This document shows positions 56,946 through 64,000 of a stretch of 64,000 nt of DNA, in pieces; position 1 is the stretch's first letter, and the number at the start of each line of letters is the position of its first letter. The notes beneath the pieces were generated by a model. The model was not told the origin of the DNA. It did no database searches and worked only from the letters and a program-made list of their open reading frames with translations. The DNA lies in the NCBI RefSeq assembly GCF_013133795.1, contig NZ_JABGBN010000003.1, positions 1 to 64,000 on the forward strand, read 5' to 3'. The position numbers and the translations under genes were made by a program. This DNA comes from Pelistega suis (GTDB lineage Bacteria; Pseudomonadota; Gammaproteobacteria; Burkholderiales; Burkholderiaceae_B).

Positions 56946-57098
56946 AGCAAATATTAATATAGGTAAATGAAAGATAACGCTAATGATAACATTAGACAAG
57001 GTATTATAGTGATTTTCTTCGCATTAAGTAACATTAGGTTCTACAATATGCGTTATTTTTAATATTTTATTCCACAAGGTTTGTGGGTGAGTAATTTT

Positions 57099-58073
57099 AT
57101 GTCAGAGCAAAATCTTTCTTTGGTAAGCGATAATGAGTTTGAGCAACAAGAGCCTATTGTATTTCGTTTGGAACGTGATGTTAAAGCGGATCGTTTGGAT
57201 AAAATCTTGGCTCAGTTATTATCTGAGCATTCACGAGCAAGATTGCAAACATGGATTGAGGATGGTTTTGTCACTGTTAATGATAAGCCTGCCAAAGTTA
57301 AGCAAATTGTTGGTCCGGGTGATGTTATCTCGGTATTAGAACAAGAAAGTGAGCAAAGTAAGGCATTTATTCCTGAACCTGTAGAGTTTGCTGTGGTGGC
57401 AGAATCGGATGCTTGGATTGTGGTGAATAAACCCGCTGGTTTGGTCACGCATCCCGGTGCGGGTAATTGGCATGGTACTTTATTAAATGGTTTGCTATAT
57501 CGCTATCCTGAACTAGCAACAGTACCGCGAGCAGGGATTGTGCATCGTTTGGACAAAGACACATCAGGTCTTTTGGTCGTTGCAAGGACAGAAATAGCTC
57601 AAACACACTTGGTACGTCAGTTACAAGCACGTACGATGGGGCGACGGTATATGGCTTTAGCGCAAGGGGCAATGCTAGCTGAAGGTTCGGTTGATTTGCC
57701 TATTGGTCGTGATTCAAAAGTACCTGTGCGAATGTCAGTTGAAAAGCCTATTGCACCAAAACCAGCTTTGACGCATTACACATCTTTAAAATTAGGTGTT
57801 TATAAAGATAAGAAAGCAGAAAAAGGGGTTTGTTTGATTGAATGCCGTCTTGAAACAGGTAGAACGCATCAAATTCGTGTGCATATGAGCGCTTTAGGTC
57901 ATCCTTTATTGGGTGATAGTTTATACGGTAGTCATATTGATGTCGCTCGGCAAATGTTGCACGCCTATCGTTTGCGTTTTGTGGATCCGATGAGTGAAGA
58001 AGAGGTTGAGTTTGAAGCGCCAATTCCTGAGGATATGCAGTCCTTAATTGATATGATTCGCTGGGAGGAGTAA
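57099..58073 (+). CDS. rluD: 23S rRNA pseudouridine synthase (RluD)
   Basis: RluD makes pseudouridines 1911, 1915 and 1917 in helix 69 of 23S rRNA. The 324-residue protein has an N-terminal S4 RNA-binding domain (RLDKILAQLLSEHSRARLQTWIEDGFV) and the catalytic core with the aspartate in GIVHRLDKDTSGLLVVA. LETGRTHQIRVHMSALGHPLLGD follows, as in the family. The start at 57099 is preceded by GGGTGAG. The gene is two bases from pgeF and forms an operon with it. Confidence 0.94.
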   Translation: MSEQNLSLVSDNEFEQQEPIVFRLERDVKADRLDKILAQLLSEHSRARLQTWIEDGFVTVNDKPAKVKQIVGPGDVISVLEQESEQSKAFIPEPVEFAVVAESDAWIVVNKPAGLVTHPGAGNWHGTLLNGLLYRYPELATVPRAGIVHRLDKDTSGLLVVARTEIAQTHLVRQLQARTMGRRYMALAQGAMLAEGSVDLPIGRDSKVPVRMSVEKPIAPKPALTHYTSLKLGVYKDKKAEKGVCLIECRLETGRTHQIRVHMSALGHPLLGDSLYGSHIDVARQMLHAYRLRFVDPMSEEEVEFEAPIPEDMQSLIDMIRWEE

Positions 58074-58075
58074 AG

Positions 58076-58822
58076 ATGTGCCTAGAGGAGTTAGTGACTG
58101 GTAAAGCATGGAAAAATGTACGTTATGGTACAACAACACGTGATATGACGGGGGGCGTGAGCGAAGCCCCTTATGATAAGTTTAATCTAGGCTTACACTG
58201 TGGTGATAAGGCAGAGCATGCACAAGCTAATCGGGATGCCTTGACTGCCGTTTTACCTAGTCGTCCGTTATGGCTTAATCAAGTTCACGGTACGGAGGTA
58301 TTGAATGCGGATAAGTTTTTTCAGTACCCAGCGACAGCAGATGCTGCCATCACCACCCAAAAAGGGCGCGTATTAGCGATTATGACGGCGGATTGTTTGC
58401 CTGTAGTGGTAGCGGATAGTGAGGGGCGTATTATTGGTGCTGCACATGCGGGTTGGCGTGGTTTACAAGCAGGGATACTCGAAAAATTAGTTCGACAAAT
58501 GCAAGCACAATTTCCAGACTCGGTTCTTCAGGCATGGATTGGTCCAGCTATTTCACCAGCAGTTTTTGAGGTGGGTGCAGAAGTATATGAGGCATTTGCA
58601 GCAACGGATTCTGCGCTTGCGGTGTTTTTTAAAACTGGTGAAAGGGTAGGTAAATATTTCGCTGATTTACCGAGTATCGCGCACTATAAGTTAAAACAAA
58701 GTGGTGTTCAGCAGGTTGAGTTAAGTTATGAATGCACGTATTTGCAAGAAAATAAATATTTTTCTTATCGTCGCGCCAATCCAACAGGTCGTATGGTGAC
58801 GATAGCATATATTGAAGATTAA
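58076..58822 (+). CDS. pgeF: Multicopper oxidase-fold purine nucleoside phosphorylase (YfiH/PgeF)
   Basis: The 248-residue protein belongs to the YfiH/LACC1 family, purine nucleoside phosphorylases that also edit peptidoglycan precursors. Zinc-binding motifs are LNQVHGTEVLNADK (His), TADCLPVVVAD (Cys) and GAAHAGWRGLQAGILEK (His). GPAISPAVFEVGAEVYEAF and the C-terminal ENKYFSYRRANPTGRM complete the match. GAGGAG precedes the ATG inside the end of rluD. Confidence 0.93.
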   Translation: MCLEELVTGKAWKNVRYGTTTRDMTGGVSEAPYDKFNLGLHCGDKAEHAQANRDALTAVLPSRPLWLNQVHGTEVLNADKFFQYPATADAAITTQKGRVLAIMTADCLPVVVADSEGRIIGAAHAGWRGLQAGILEKLVRQMQAQFPDSVLQAWIGPAISPAVFEVGAEVYEAFAATDSALAVFFKTGERVGKYFADLPSIAHYKLKQSGVQQVELSYECTYLQENKYFSYRRANPTGRMVTIAYIED

Positions 58823-58944
58823 AACTATTTAGGGCATTTTTGCGGTAAGCCACTTTCTTTGGAGTAGGGAGGTTGTCAAGGTAAATCCCTATTTTCAACG
58901 GATGAGAAATTCGGTAATCTGGCAGGATGTAAAGGAGAAATGAG

Positions 58945-60588
58945 ATGACTGCGCCAAAAGACGATTCCCCATTAATGATGTGGATGGCTCCTTTGCTTGG
59001 AATGAGTGAGCAATACTTAACCATGCAAAAGAGTTTTATGGAGGATTTTCAAAAGGTTTTTACTCAAGTAGCTAATGGGTCTTTGCCTGCCTTGACGGAT
59101 AGACGATTTAGTAGTGAGGCATGGCAGAAGAACCCACAGTTACTGAGTTTAGCTCATCTTTATCTATTATCTGCTCAAAAGATTTCCGAGATGGTTGAGC
59201 ATTTAGAGATGGATCAAGAGGCCAAGGATAAATTGGTGTTTTCTATGCATCAATGGCTAGATGCCATGGCTCCTTCTAATTTCTTTGCTCTTAATGCGGA
59301 TGCTTTAGCTACGTTTGAGAAAACAAAGGGTGAGTCTTTGCAAAAGGGTTTGCATAATCTTTTACAGGATTTACAAAAAGGGCGAATTACACAAACAGAC
59401 GAAAGTGCTTTTGAGGTAGGTGGCAATTTAGCGGTAACACCGGGTAAGGTGGTCTATAAAAATGCCTTTTTTGAGTTAATTCAATATGCTCCTCAGACAG
59501 AATCTGTATATGAGATTCCGTTGCTCATCGTACCGCCTTGTATTAATAAGTTCTATATTCTTGATTTACAAAAAGACAATTCGTTTGTACAAGGGGCTGT
59601 TGAGCAGGGACATACCGTTTATTTGATGTCTTGGCGTAATCCATTACCCAATGATATCGATCAACCCGAGCAATATACATGGGATGATTATATTGAAAAT
59701 GGGGTACTGCGTGCTTTACAAGCGGTCACTGAGATTAGTCAAAAGGATAAGATTAATACGCTAGGTTTCTGCGTAGGTGGAACAATGTTGGCGACAGCGT
59801 TAGCGGTTGCCAAGGCTAGAGGTATAGATTATGCCAATAGTATGACCTTACTGACGACCTTCTTGGATTTTTCCGATACAGGTATTATGCATGTCTTTGT
59901 GGATGAGGCAAGTGTGGCGTTGCGTGAGCAGACAATTGGGCTAGGTGGTTTAATGCCTGCCAAGGACTTAGCAACGACATTCTCCTTTTTACGCCCCAAT
60001 GAGCTTGTCTGGAATTATGTCGTTAATAATTACTTCAAGGGTGAGACGCCAGTTCCATTTGATATTCTTTATTGGAATGCGGATAGTACGAATTTACCCG
60101 GACCGTTCTATGCTTGGTATTTGCGTCATACCTATTTAGAAAATAATCTCAAAAAAGAAAATTATTTAACGGTAGCGGGTGAGTCTTTGAATTTAGCCCT
60201 ATTAGATATGGATACGTATTTATATGCTTCTAAAGATGATCATATCGTGCCATGGAAATCGGCTTATTTAAGTAATGATATTTTGACTGGTGATGTACGG
60301 TTTTGTTTAGGTGCTTCTGGACACGTGGCTGGTGTTGTTAATCCACCAGCTAAGAAAAAACGTCATCATTGGGTAAACGAATATGAGTATGATGACGGTT
60401 ATTTGAGTGCTGAGCAGTGGCTTGAAGATGCCGAACGTCAAGAGGGTAGCTGGTGGGTGGATTGGTATGCATGGATTGCTGAGCGAGCAGGTAAGCAGGT
60501 GCGTGCTAAGAAAACCTTAGGGAATCGTCAATATAAACCGACGGTAGATGCTCCCGGTGCTTATGTAAAAGTACGAGCGGTGCAATAA
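58945..60588 (+). CDS. phaC: Class I poly(3-hydroxyalkanoate) synthase
   Basis: PhaC polymerises 3-hydroxyacyl-CoA into storage polyester at the granule surface. The 547-residue protein shows the lipase-like box GFCVGGTML with the catalytic Cys (about residue 277), VPPCINKFYILDLQKDNSFV, the catalytic Asp region ASKDDHIVPW and the catalytic His in GASGHVAGVVNPP. The length and single-subunit order suit class I. GGAG lies before the ATG. It heads a phaC-phaB-phaR run; no phaA thiolase is in the window. Confidence 0.95.
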   Translation: MTAPKDDSPLMMWMAPLLGMSEQYLTMQKSFMEDFQKVFTQVANGSLPALTDRRFSSEAWQKNPQLLSLAHLYLLSAQKISEMVEHLEMDQEAKDKLVFSMHQWLDAMAPSNFFALNADALATFEKTKGESLQKGLHNLLQDLQKGRITQTDESAFEVGGNLAVTPGKVVYKNAFFELIQYAPQTESVYEIPLLIVPPCINKFYILDLQKDNSFVQGAVEQGHTVYLMSWRNPLPNDIDQPEQYTWDDYIENGVLRALQAVTEISQKDKINTLGFCVGGTMLATALAVAKARGIDYANSMTLLTTFLDFSDTGIMHVFVDEASVALREQTIGLGGLMPAKDLATTFSFLRPNELVWNYVVNNYFKGETPVPFDILYWNADSTNLPGPFYAWYLRHTYLENNLKKENYLTVAGESLNLALLDMDTYLYASKDDHIVPWKSAYLSNDILTGDVRFCLGASGHVAGVVNPPAKKKRHHWVNEYEYDDGYLSAEQWLEDAERQEGSWWVDWYAWIAERAGKQVRAKKTLGNRQYKPTVDAPGAYVKVRAVQ

Positions 60589-60699
60589 AAGTTACGACTT
60601 ATTTAAGAGTAAAAGTGTGCGCTATAAATAAGTCAAGCATAAAGAATAGTTGAATGTTAAACTAATTTTATTGATATAAAAATCTTAAGGAGATACAAA

Positions 60700-61437
60700 A
60701 TGAGTCGCAAAATTGCTTATGTGACCGGTGGTATGGGTGGTATTGGTACTGCGATTTGTCAGCGTTTAGCCAAAGACGGCTTTAAGGTGATTGCAGGTGC
60801 GGGACCAAGCCGTAATTATCAAAAATGGCTAGACGAACAAGCGGCTTTAGGATTCACTTTCTATGCTTCTGTGGGTAATGTGTCTGATTGGGATTCTACG
60901 GTTGCGGCATTTAATAAAGTAAAAGAAGAACACGGTAATGTGGATGTACTTGTTAATAATGCAGGTATCACACGTGACGGCGTATTCCGTAAAATGAGCC
61001 TTGAAGATTGGACAGCTGTGATGGATACTAACTTGAATAGTCTTTTTAATGTGACTAAGCAAGTGATTGATTCTATGTATGAAAAACGTTGGGGTCGTAT
61101 CATTAATATCAGTTCTGTGAATGGTCAAAAAGGTCAGTTTGGTCAGTCTAACTATTCCACAGCCAAAGCAGGTATTCATGGATTTACGATGGCTTTAGCG
61201 CAAGAAATGGCAAGCCGTGGTGTGACCGTTAATACAGTATCTCCGGGTTATATTGGTACGGAGATGGTGCGTGCGATTCGTCCTGAAGTGTTAGAGCAAA
61301 TCGTATCAACCATTCCTGTGCGTCGTTTGGGTACGCCAGAAGAAATCGCTTCGATTGTTTCTTGGTTAGCCTCTGAAGATGCGGGTTTTGCTACTGGTGC
61401 TGACTTCTCAGTCAACGGTGGCTTACATATGAGCTAA
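60700..61437 (+). CDS. phaB: Acetoacetyl-CoA reductase
   Basis: PhaB reduces acetoacetyl-CoA to (R)-3-hydroxybutyryl-CoA with NADPH, feeding PhaC. The 245-residue short-chain dehydrogenase shows the cofactor motif YVTGGMGGIGTAICQRLAKDG, VLVNNAGITRDG, the catalytic Ser region INISSVNGQKGQFG and YSTAKAGIHGF (Tyr and Lys). SVNGGLHM at the C-terminus is typical of PhaB. AAGGAG sets the start. It is 111 bases after phaC. Confidence 0.95.
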   Translation: MSRKIAYVTGGMGGIGTAICQRLAKDGFKVIAGAGPSRNYQKWLDEQAALGFTFYASVGNVSDWDSTVAAFNKVKEEHGNVDVLVNNAGITRDGVFRKMSLEDWTAVMDTNLNSLFNVTKQVIDSMYEKRWGRIINISSVNGQKGQFGQSNYSTAKAGIHGFTMALAQEMASRGVTVNTVSPGYIGTEMVRAIRPEVLEQIVSTIPVRRLGTPEEIASIVSWLASEDAGFATGADFSVNGGLHMS

Positions 61438-61441
61438 TAGA

Positions 61442-61966
61442 ATGCGAATTATTAAGAAGTATCCTAATCGCCGTTTGTATGATACGGAAACAAGTGCGTA
61501 TATTACTCTGACGGATATAAAACAACTCGTCTTGGAGGTCACGCCATTTCAAGTGGTGGATGCCAAGACGGGTGAAGACCTGACACGCAGTATTCTTTTG
61601 CAAATTATCCTAGAGCTAGAAAGCGAAGGGGTGCCCATGTTTAGTGCTGAAACACTGAAACAAATTATTCGTTTTTATGGGCATGCGATGCAAGGGGTTA
61701 TGGGATCTTATCTCGAAAAGAACATGCAAGTGCTGACTGAAATGCAAAATCGTATGCGTGATCAATCAGACGTATTGTATCAACAGCAATTTAGCCCAGA
61801 GGCATGGGCTCAGTTCATGACGTTTCAAACGCCCATGATGAATAATGTGATGAACAATTATGTTGAGCAATCTAAAAATATGTTCATTCAAATGCAAGAG
61901 CAAATGCAAAATCAAGCCAATAATATGTTTGGTGCATTTAATCTCAATAGCGATAAGAAAAAGTAG
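61442..61966 (+). CDS. phaR: Polyhydroxyalkanoate synthesis repressor PhaR
   Basis: PhaR binds DNA and PHA granules and represses phasin and pha genes until polymer is present. The 174-residue protein has the N-terminal DNA-binding part RIIKKYPNRRLYDTETSAYITL (residues 2-23) and the PHB-accumulation regulatory domain (LLQIILELESEGVPMFSAE, LKQIIRFYGHAMQGVMGSYLE). A Gln/Met-rich helical tail follows. It lies four bases after phaB. Confidence 0.95.
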   Translation: MRIIKKYPNRRLYDTETSAYITLTDIKQLVLEVTPFQVVDAKTGEDLTRSILLQIILELESEGVPMFSAETLKQIIRFYGHAMQGVMGSYLEKNMQVLTEMQNRMRDQSDVLYQQQFSPEAWAQFMTFQTPMMNNVMNNYVEQSKNMFIQMQEQMQNQANNMFGAFNLNSDKKK

Positions 61967-62598
61967 TGACTACTTTAATTCCTGTTGGTCTTGTGGTGGG
62001 TTTGTCGCCATCTTTACGGGGCGCTCTTATTGAGCGCCTTCAGTCGTTTTTAGCAAAAACAGTTGTTTTACCTATATCTCATCGTCCTGTATCTGTGCAA
62101 GGGATGTGTTTGTGTTGCCAAATGCATAATGAAACTTCTGATAAATTGCGTCAGCTATTTATGCAGGCATTGCAGAGAAAGCGAGCTGCTTTTGAACAAG
62201 TATGGGTAGATTGTAAAGAGGGAATTGACCCTAGTAGTGTCAGCTATACTTTGCAACAAGACTTCTTTTTAAAAGAACGTTTTCGAGAAGCAGGGACAAT
62301 TTTAGTGTTAGATCGCTTATTACTTGAAAAAGTACTCACGGCTTATGAAGATGCCATGATGTATTTTTCTCATACATCGCTGATAGTGCTCGCACCAGCA
62401 CTATTTAAAGATGAGCGAGAAAGTCAGGCGTTGGTGGAGAAATTAGAAGTTATTTATGAACATATCCGTATTTTTCAGCCGACTTTCCAACAGGCATCGC
62501 TTATTCAATTTGATGAGTTGACGCCTGAGTATTGGGAGAACTATCAACGTAGTTTGCCTGTGCTAGTCAGCCCAACAAGACATCGTTTGTTTGTGTGA
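61966..62598 (+). CDS. CobW-like protein lacking the P-loop, in the pha operon
   Basis: The 210-residue protein starts at a GTG that overlaps the phaR stop by one base. The layout resembles CobW/G3E GTPases. GMCLCCQMHNETSDKLRQLFMQ (residues 46-67) matches the CobW G-C-(V/L)-C-C metal-binding motif with its following helix, AFEQVWVDCKEGIDPSSVSYTL matches the (F)D.VIIE.TG..DP..V segment, and GTILVLDRLLLEKVL matches the segment ending in VVDA. The Walker A GxxGxGKT is replaced by VGLSPSLRG near residue 12, and the second Asp-rich switch is altered. It may be a nucleotide-independent relative or a metal-binding accessory protein. The family match is my pattern reading, not a search. Confidence 0.55.
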   Translation: MTTLIPVGLVVGLSPSLRGALIERLQSFLAKTVVLPISHRPVSVQGMCLCCQMHNETSDKLRQLFMQALQRKRAAFEQVWVDCKEGIDPSSVSYTLQQDFFLKERFREAGTILVLDRLLLEKVLTAYEDAMMYFSHTSLIVLAPALFKDERESQALVEKLEVIYEHIRIFQPTFQQASLIQFDELTPEYWENYQRSLPVLVSPTRHRLFV

Positions 62599-62600
62599 TG

Positions 62601-62831
62601 TTATTGATTATGGTAATGTGCAAGTAACATTCGTAGGCATTCCGTACGAGTAATGCCGTGCTTTTTAGCTAAACCGTCGAAGTCGTTAAATACTTCGATA
62701 GGTAGGCGTAAGCCAATATTTTTAATTAAGCCAAGCTCACGCATTTTTTTATCGTACTCATGCGCGGCTTTCATGCGAGCAGCTTTGCTGGCTGGTGATT
62801 GGCTATTGGTGTTGTATTTGTTTTTGCTCAT
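62601..62831 (-). CDS. Ribbon-helix-helix domain protein
   Basis: The 76-residue basic protein has a C-terminal ribbon-helix-helix pattern: a short strand IGLRLPIEVF, helix NDFDGLAKKHGI, then TRTECLRMLLAHYHN. Such proteins are DNA-binding dimers, often plasmid or toxin-antitoxin regulators. The N-terminal half (SKNKYNTNSQSPASKAARMK) looks disordered. Its start codon abuts the -35 of a divergent candidate small RNA, so it may regulate that promoter or itself. Confidence 0.75.
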   Translation of the reverse strand: MSKNKYNTNSQSPASKAARMKAAHEYDKKMRELGLIKNIGLRLPIEVFNDFDGLAKKHGITRTECLRMLLAHYHNQ

Positions 62832-62832
62832 A

Positions 62833-62861
62833 TTGATGTGTTCCGTTACATGTGATAATAT
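62833..62861 (+). promoter_or_regulatory. Promoter of a candidate small RNA
   Basis: TTGATG (62833-62838) and TAATAT (62856-62861) are spaced by exactly 17 bases. Transcription would start near 62868 in a region with no gene. Confidence 0.6.
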
Positions 62862-62867
62862 ACACGA

Positions 62868-63084
62868 GTGTCAGGGGTACTTGACTGATGTCTTTCCCCC
62901 TTTCACTACCCTAGTAGTACTTCATGATTTCGAGAATGTTCCTAGCAATCTCTACTATCAAACTAACTAGGGTGAGTATTAAAAGTGTTCGCTTCACTTT
63001 AATTACTCCTTGGTATCTCCCTAAGTTCAAAGGTCTAGGGATTTCACCTTAATGAGAGAGTTCCCCCTCTCTCATTAATTTTTA
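62868..63084 (+). ncRNA. Candidate structured small RNA
   Basis: About 215 nt between a near-consensus promoter and a strong terminator, without a usable reading frame. Three further stems are visible: ACCCTAGT (62908-62915) with ACTAGGGT (62966-62973), AAAGTG (62982-62987) with CACTTT (62995-63000), and TCCCTA (63018-63023) with TAGGGA (63036-63041). The start at 62868 is estimated from the -10. The size is near that of 6S RNA, but I cannot identify it as such. Confidence 0.5.
63049..63084 (+). terminator. Terminator of the candidate small RNA
   Basis: A 12-bp perfect stem TTAATGAGAGAG / CTCTCTCATTAA with a TTCCCC loop is followed by TTTTTATT. Confidence 0.85.
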
Positions 63085-63206
63085 TTATACTATATTGTAT
63101 AATAAAATTGGAATAGTAGTGTAAAAGCACAAGTCAGATGAGTCAGGGTTGATGACGCCATTAGAACTAGAACTTGTGGGCGGAGATGGAGGAAAAAGTA
63201 GATTGA

Positions 63207-63428
63207 TTACCAGTAATAGAAGATATCAAACAGAGTGGCTATGATGATAGGCATAGCAAGCATGAATAAAAGAATATTACGCGTCTGTTTACGATCTTTT
63301 TCCTTGTCCTTTAATTCACGAATCAAGTCACTCAGTTGTTCCTCGGTCATATCCTCAATATTAGAAGGGCGCAGCGCTTTTTTAATAGCAATCGCTAATT
63401 CATCCGTTGTGTAGTGTCTATCTAACAT
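63207..63428 (-). CDS. Small single-helix membrane protein, unknown
   Basis: The 73-residue protein has a soluble, charged helical part (EEQLSDLIRELKDKEKDRKQ) and one C-terminal membrane helix (ILLFMLAMPIIIATLFDIFYY). I do not recognise a family. GGGAGG nine bases before the ATG gives strong support that it is translated. It may be a tail-anchored regulator. Confidence 0.65.
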   Translation of the reverse strand: MLDRHYTTDELAIAIKKALRPSNIEDMTEEQLSDLIRELKDKEKDRKQTRNILLFMLAMPIIIATLFDIFYYW

Positions 63429-63545
63429 AACAGCCTCCCTTAAAAAGAAACACCTATATACAATAATACATGAAAAGTATATAAACGTATTATTCTGAGA
63501 GTTGATTTTGTATTGGTTATCTGATTTTATTAAGGATGATTAATT

Positions 63546-63913
63546 ATGTTTTATCCAGCACATTTTGAACCAGCTGAAGAAGGCGGTTTTGTAGTGACAT
63601 TCCCAGATTTACCAGAGGGTATTACCCAGGGGGATACCTATGAAGAGGCGATGGAAATGGCAGAAGATGTACTGATATCGTGTGTTGAAATCTATTTTGA
63701 CGAAGAAAAACCATTCCCAGCGCCAAGAATGGCTAAAAAGGGGGAAGAGTCAGTATTTTTACCAGATAGCATTTACGCTAAGGTGTTATTGCATAATACG
63801 ATGTTAAAAACAAAATGAGTAAAGCCGAATTAGCGCGCTTGACTTCTATTCGTCCACCTGAAATTCAACGTATTATGGCGAAAATTGCTACCCCAATTGC
63901 ATTAGTCACATAA
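63546..63913 (+). pseudogene. hicB: hicB-like antitoxin gene split by a frameshift
   Basis: Codons 1-90 (63546-63818) give the partial RNase H fold of HicB: YPAHFEPAEEGGFVVTFPDL, PEGITQGDTYEEAMEMAEDVL and PFPAPRMAKKGEESVFLPDSI. The frame stops after MLKTK. In the -1 frame an overlapping ATGA begins a 32-codon frame (63815-63913) starting MSKAELARLTSIRPPEIQRIM, which is the usual C-terminal DNA-binding helix-turn-helix of long HicB proteins. The natural protein would join them. After PEIQRIM the second part is also cut short. No hicA is seen upstream in the intergenic 63429-63545. It is probably a decayed orphan, although two separate peptides or recoding cannot be excluded. Confidence 0.72.
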
Positions 63914-63930
63914 TCTTATATAGCTATTTC

Positions 63931-63954
63931 ACTGCTCCTCGAGGGCGGTTTTTT
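63931..63954 (+). terminator. Likely terminator after the hicB remnant
   Basis: A 7-bp stem ACTGCTC / GGGCGGT with two G-U pairs and a 5-base loop is followed by TTTTT. Its distance from the second stop is 17 bases. Confidence 0.5.
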
Positions 63955-64000
63955 ATGGTGGATATTAGGATAAAAGTATCCAGGAGAGAGAAAACAGATT

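Noticed and set aside
63955-64000. Start of a further gene at the ATG near 63955
   Set aside because: Only about 15 codons are visible, there is no ribosome site, and the ATG lies just after a terminator.

Overview
The window reads as a chromosomal segment of a low-GC betaproteobacterium of the Alcaligenaceae (Burkholderiales), close to Pelistega/Oligella-type organisms. That placement is inferred from gene order and protein style: a TCA-cycle supercluster (acnB, prpC, prpB, mdh, a GntR regulator, sdhCDAB, sdhE, gltA, then sucA, sucB, lpdA, zapE) and a bamD-rluD-pgeF-phaC-phaB-phaR block, both arranged as in Bordetella relatives. No database search was possible.

Region by region. 1-122 is the tail of an OmpA-type protein. 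320-9388 (mostly minus strand) holds aconitase B, two DUF945-like envelope proteins, a small acetyltransferase, a small membrane protein, the methylcitrate genes prpB-prpC and malate dehydrogenase. 9616-15382 (plus) holds the GntR regulator, succinate dehydrogenase with its FAD assembly factor, and citrate synthase. A perfect 12-bp palindrome (18 bp at acnB) sits just upstream of the predicted -35 of both acnB and mdh and is probably the GntR operator.

15435-29900 is an accessory block between gltA and the sucA group. It has a Panacea-domain antitoxin coupled to a small unknown toxin candidate, then a family 2 glycosyltransferase, a 2841-residue trimeric autotransporter adhesin, a second glycosyltransferase with a TPR-like tail, a SAM methyltransferase and two AT-rich genes of unknown function. 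The adhesin is the outstanding feature. Between a YadA-type head and a YadA membrane anchor it carries 414 uninterrupted Gly-X-Y triplets, nearly all Gly-Ala-Thr, that is a collagen-like stalk of 1242 residues. The flanking sugar-transfer genes suggest, without proving it, that the roughly 400 threonines are glycosylated.

29901-39765 holds malic enzyme, the 2-oxoglutarate dehydrogenase complex, a pair of 141-bp direct repeats and zapE. 39847-56945 holds ordinary housekeeping genes: trpS, a VanX-like dipeptidase, argE, comM, small membrane peptides, a PhnP-like hydrolase, lldD, tRNA-Pro(GGG), a fatty acid desaturase, uvrD, a glycine-rich lipoprotein, tex, a DinG/YoaA helicase and bamD. 57099-62598 holds rluD, pgeF and the polyhydroxyalkanoate genes phaC-phaB-phaR, ending in a CobW-like protein that lacks a P-loop. 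The last 1.4 kb has a ribbon-helix-helix gene, a candidate structured small RNA with promoter and terminator, a small membrane protein and a frameshifted orphan hicB.
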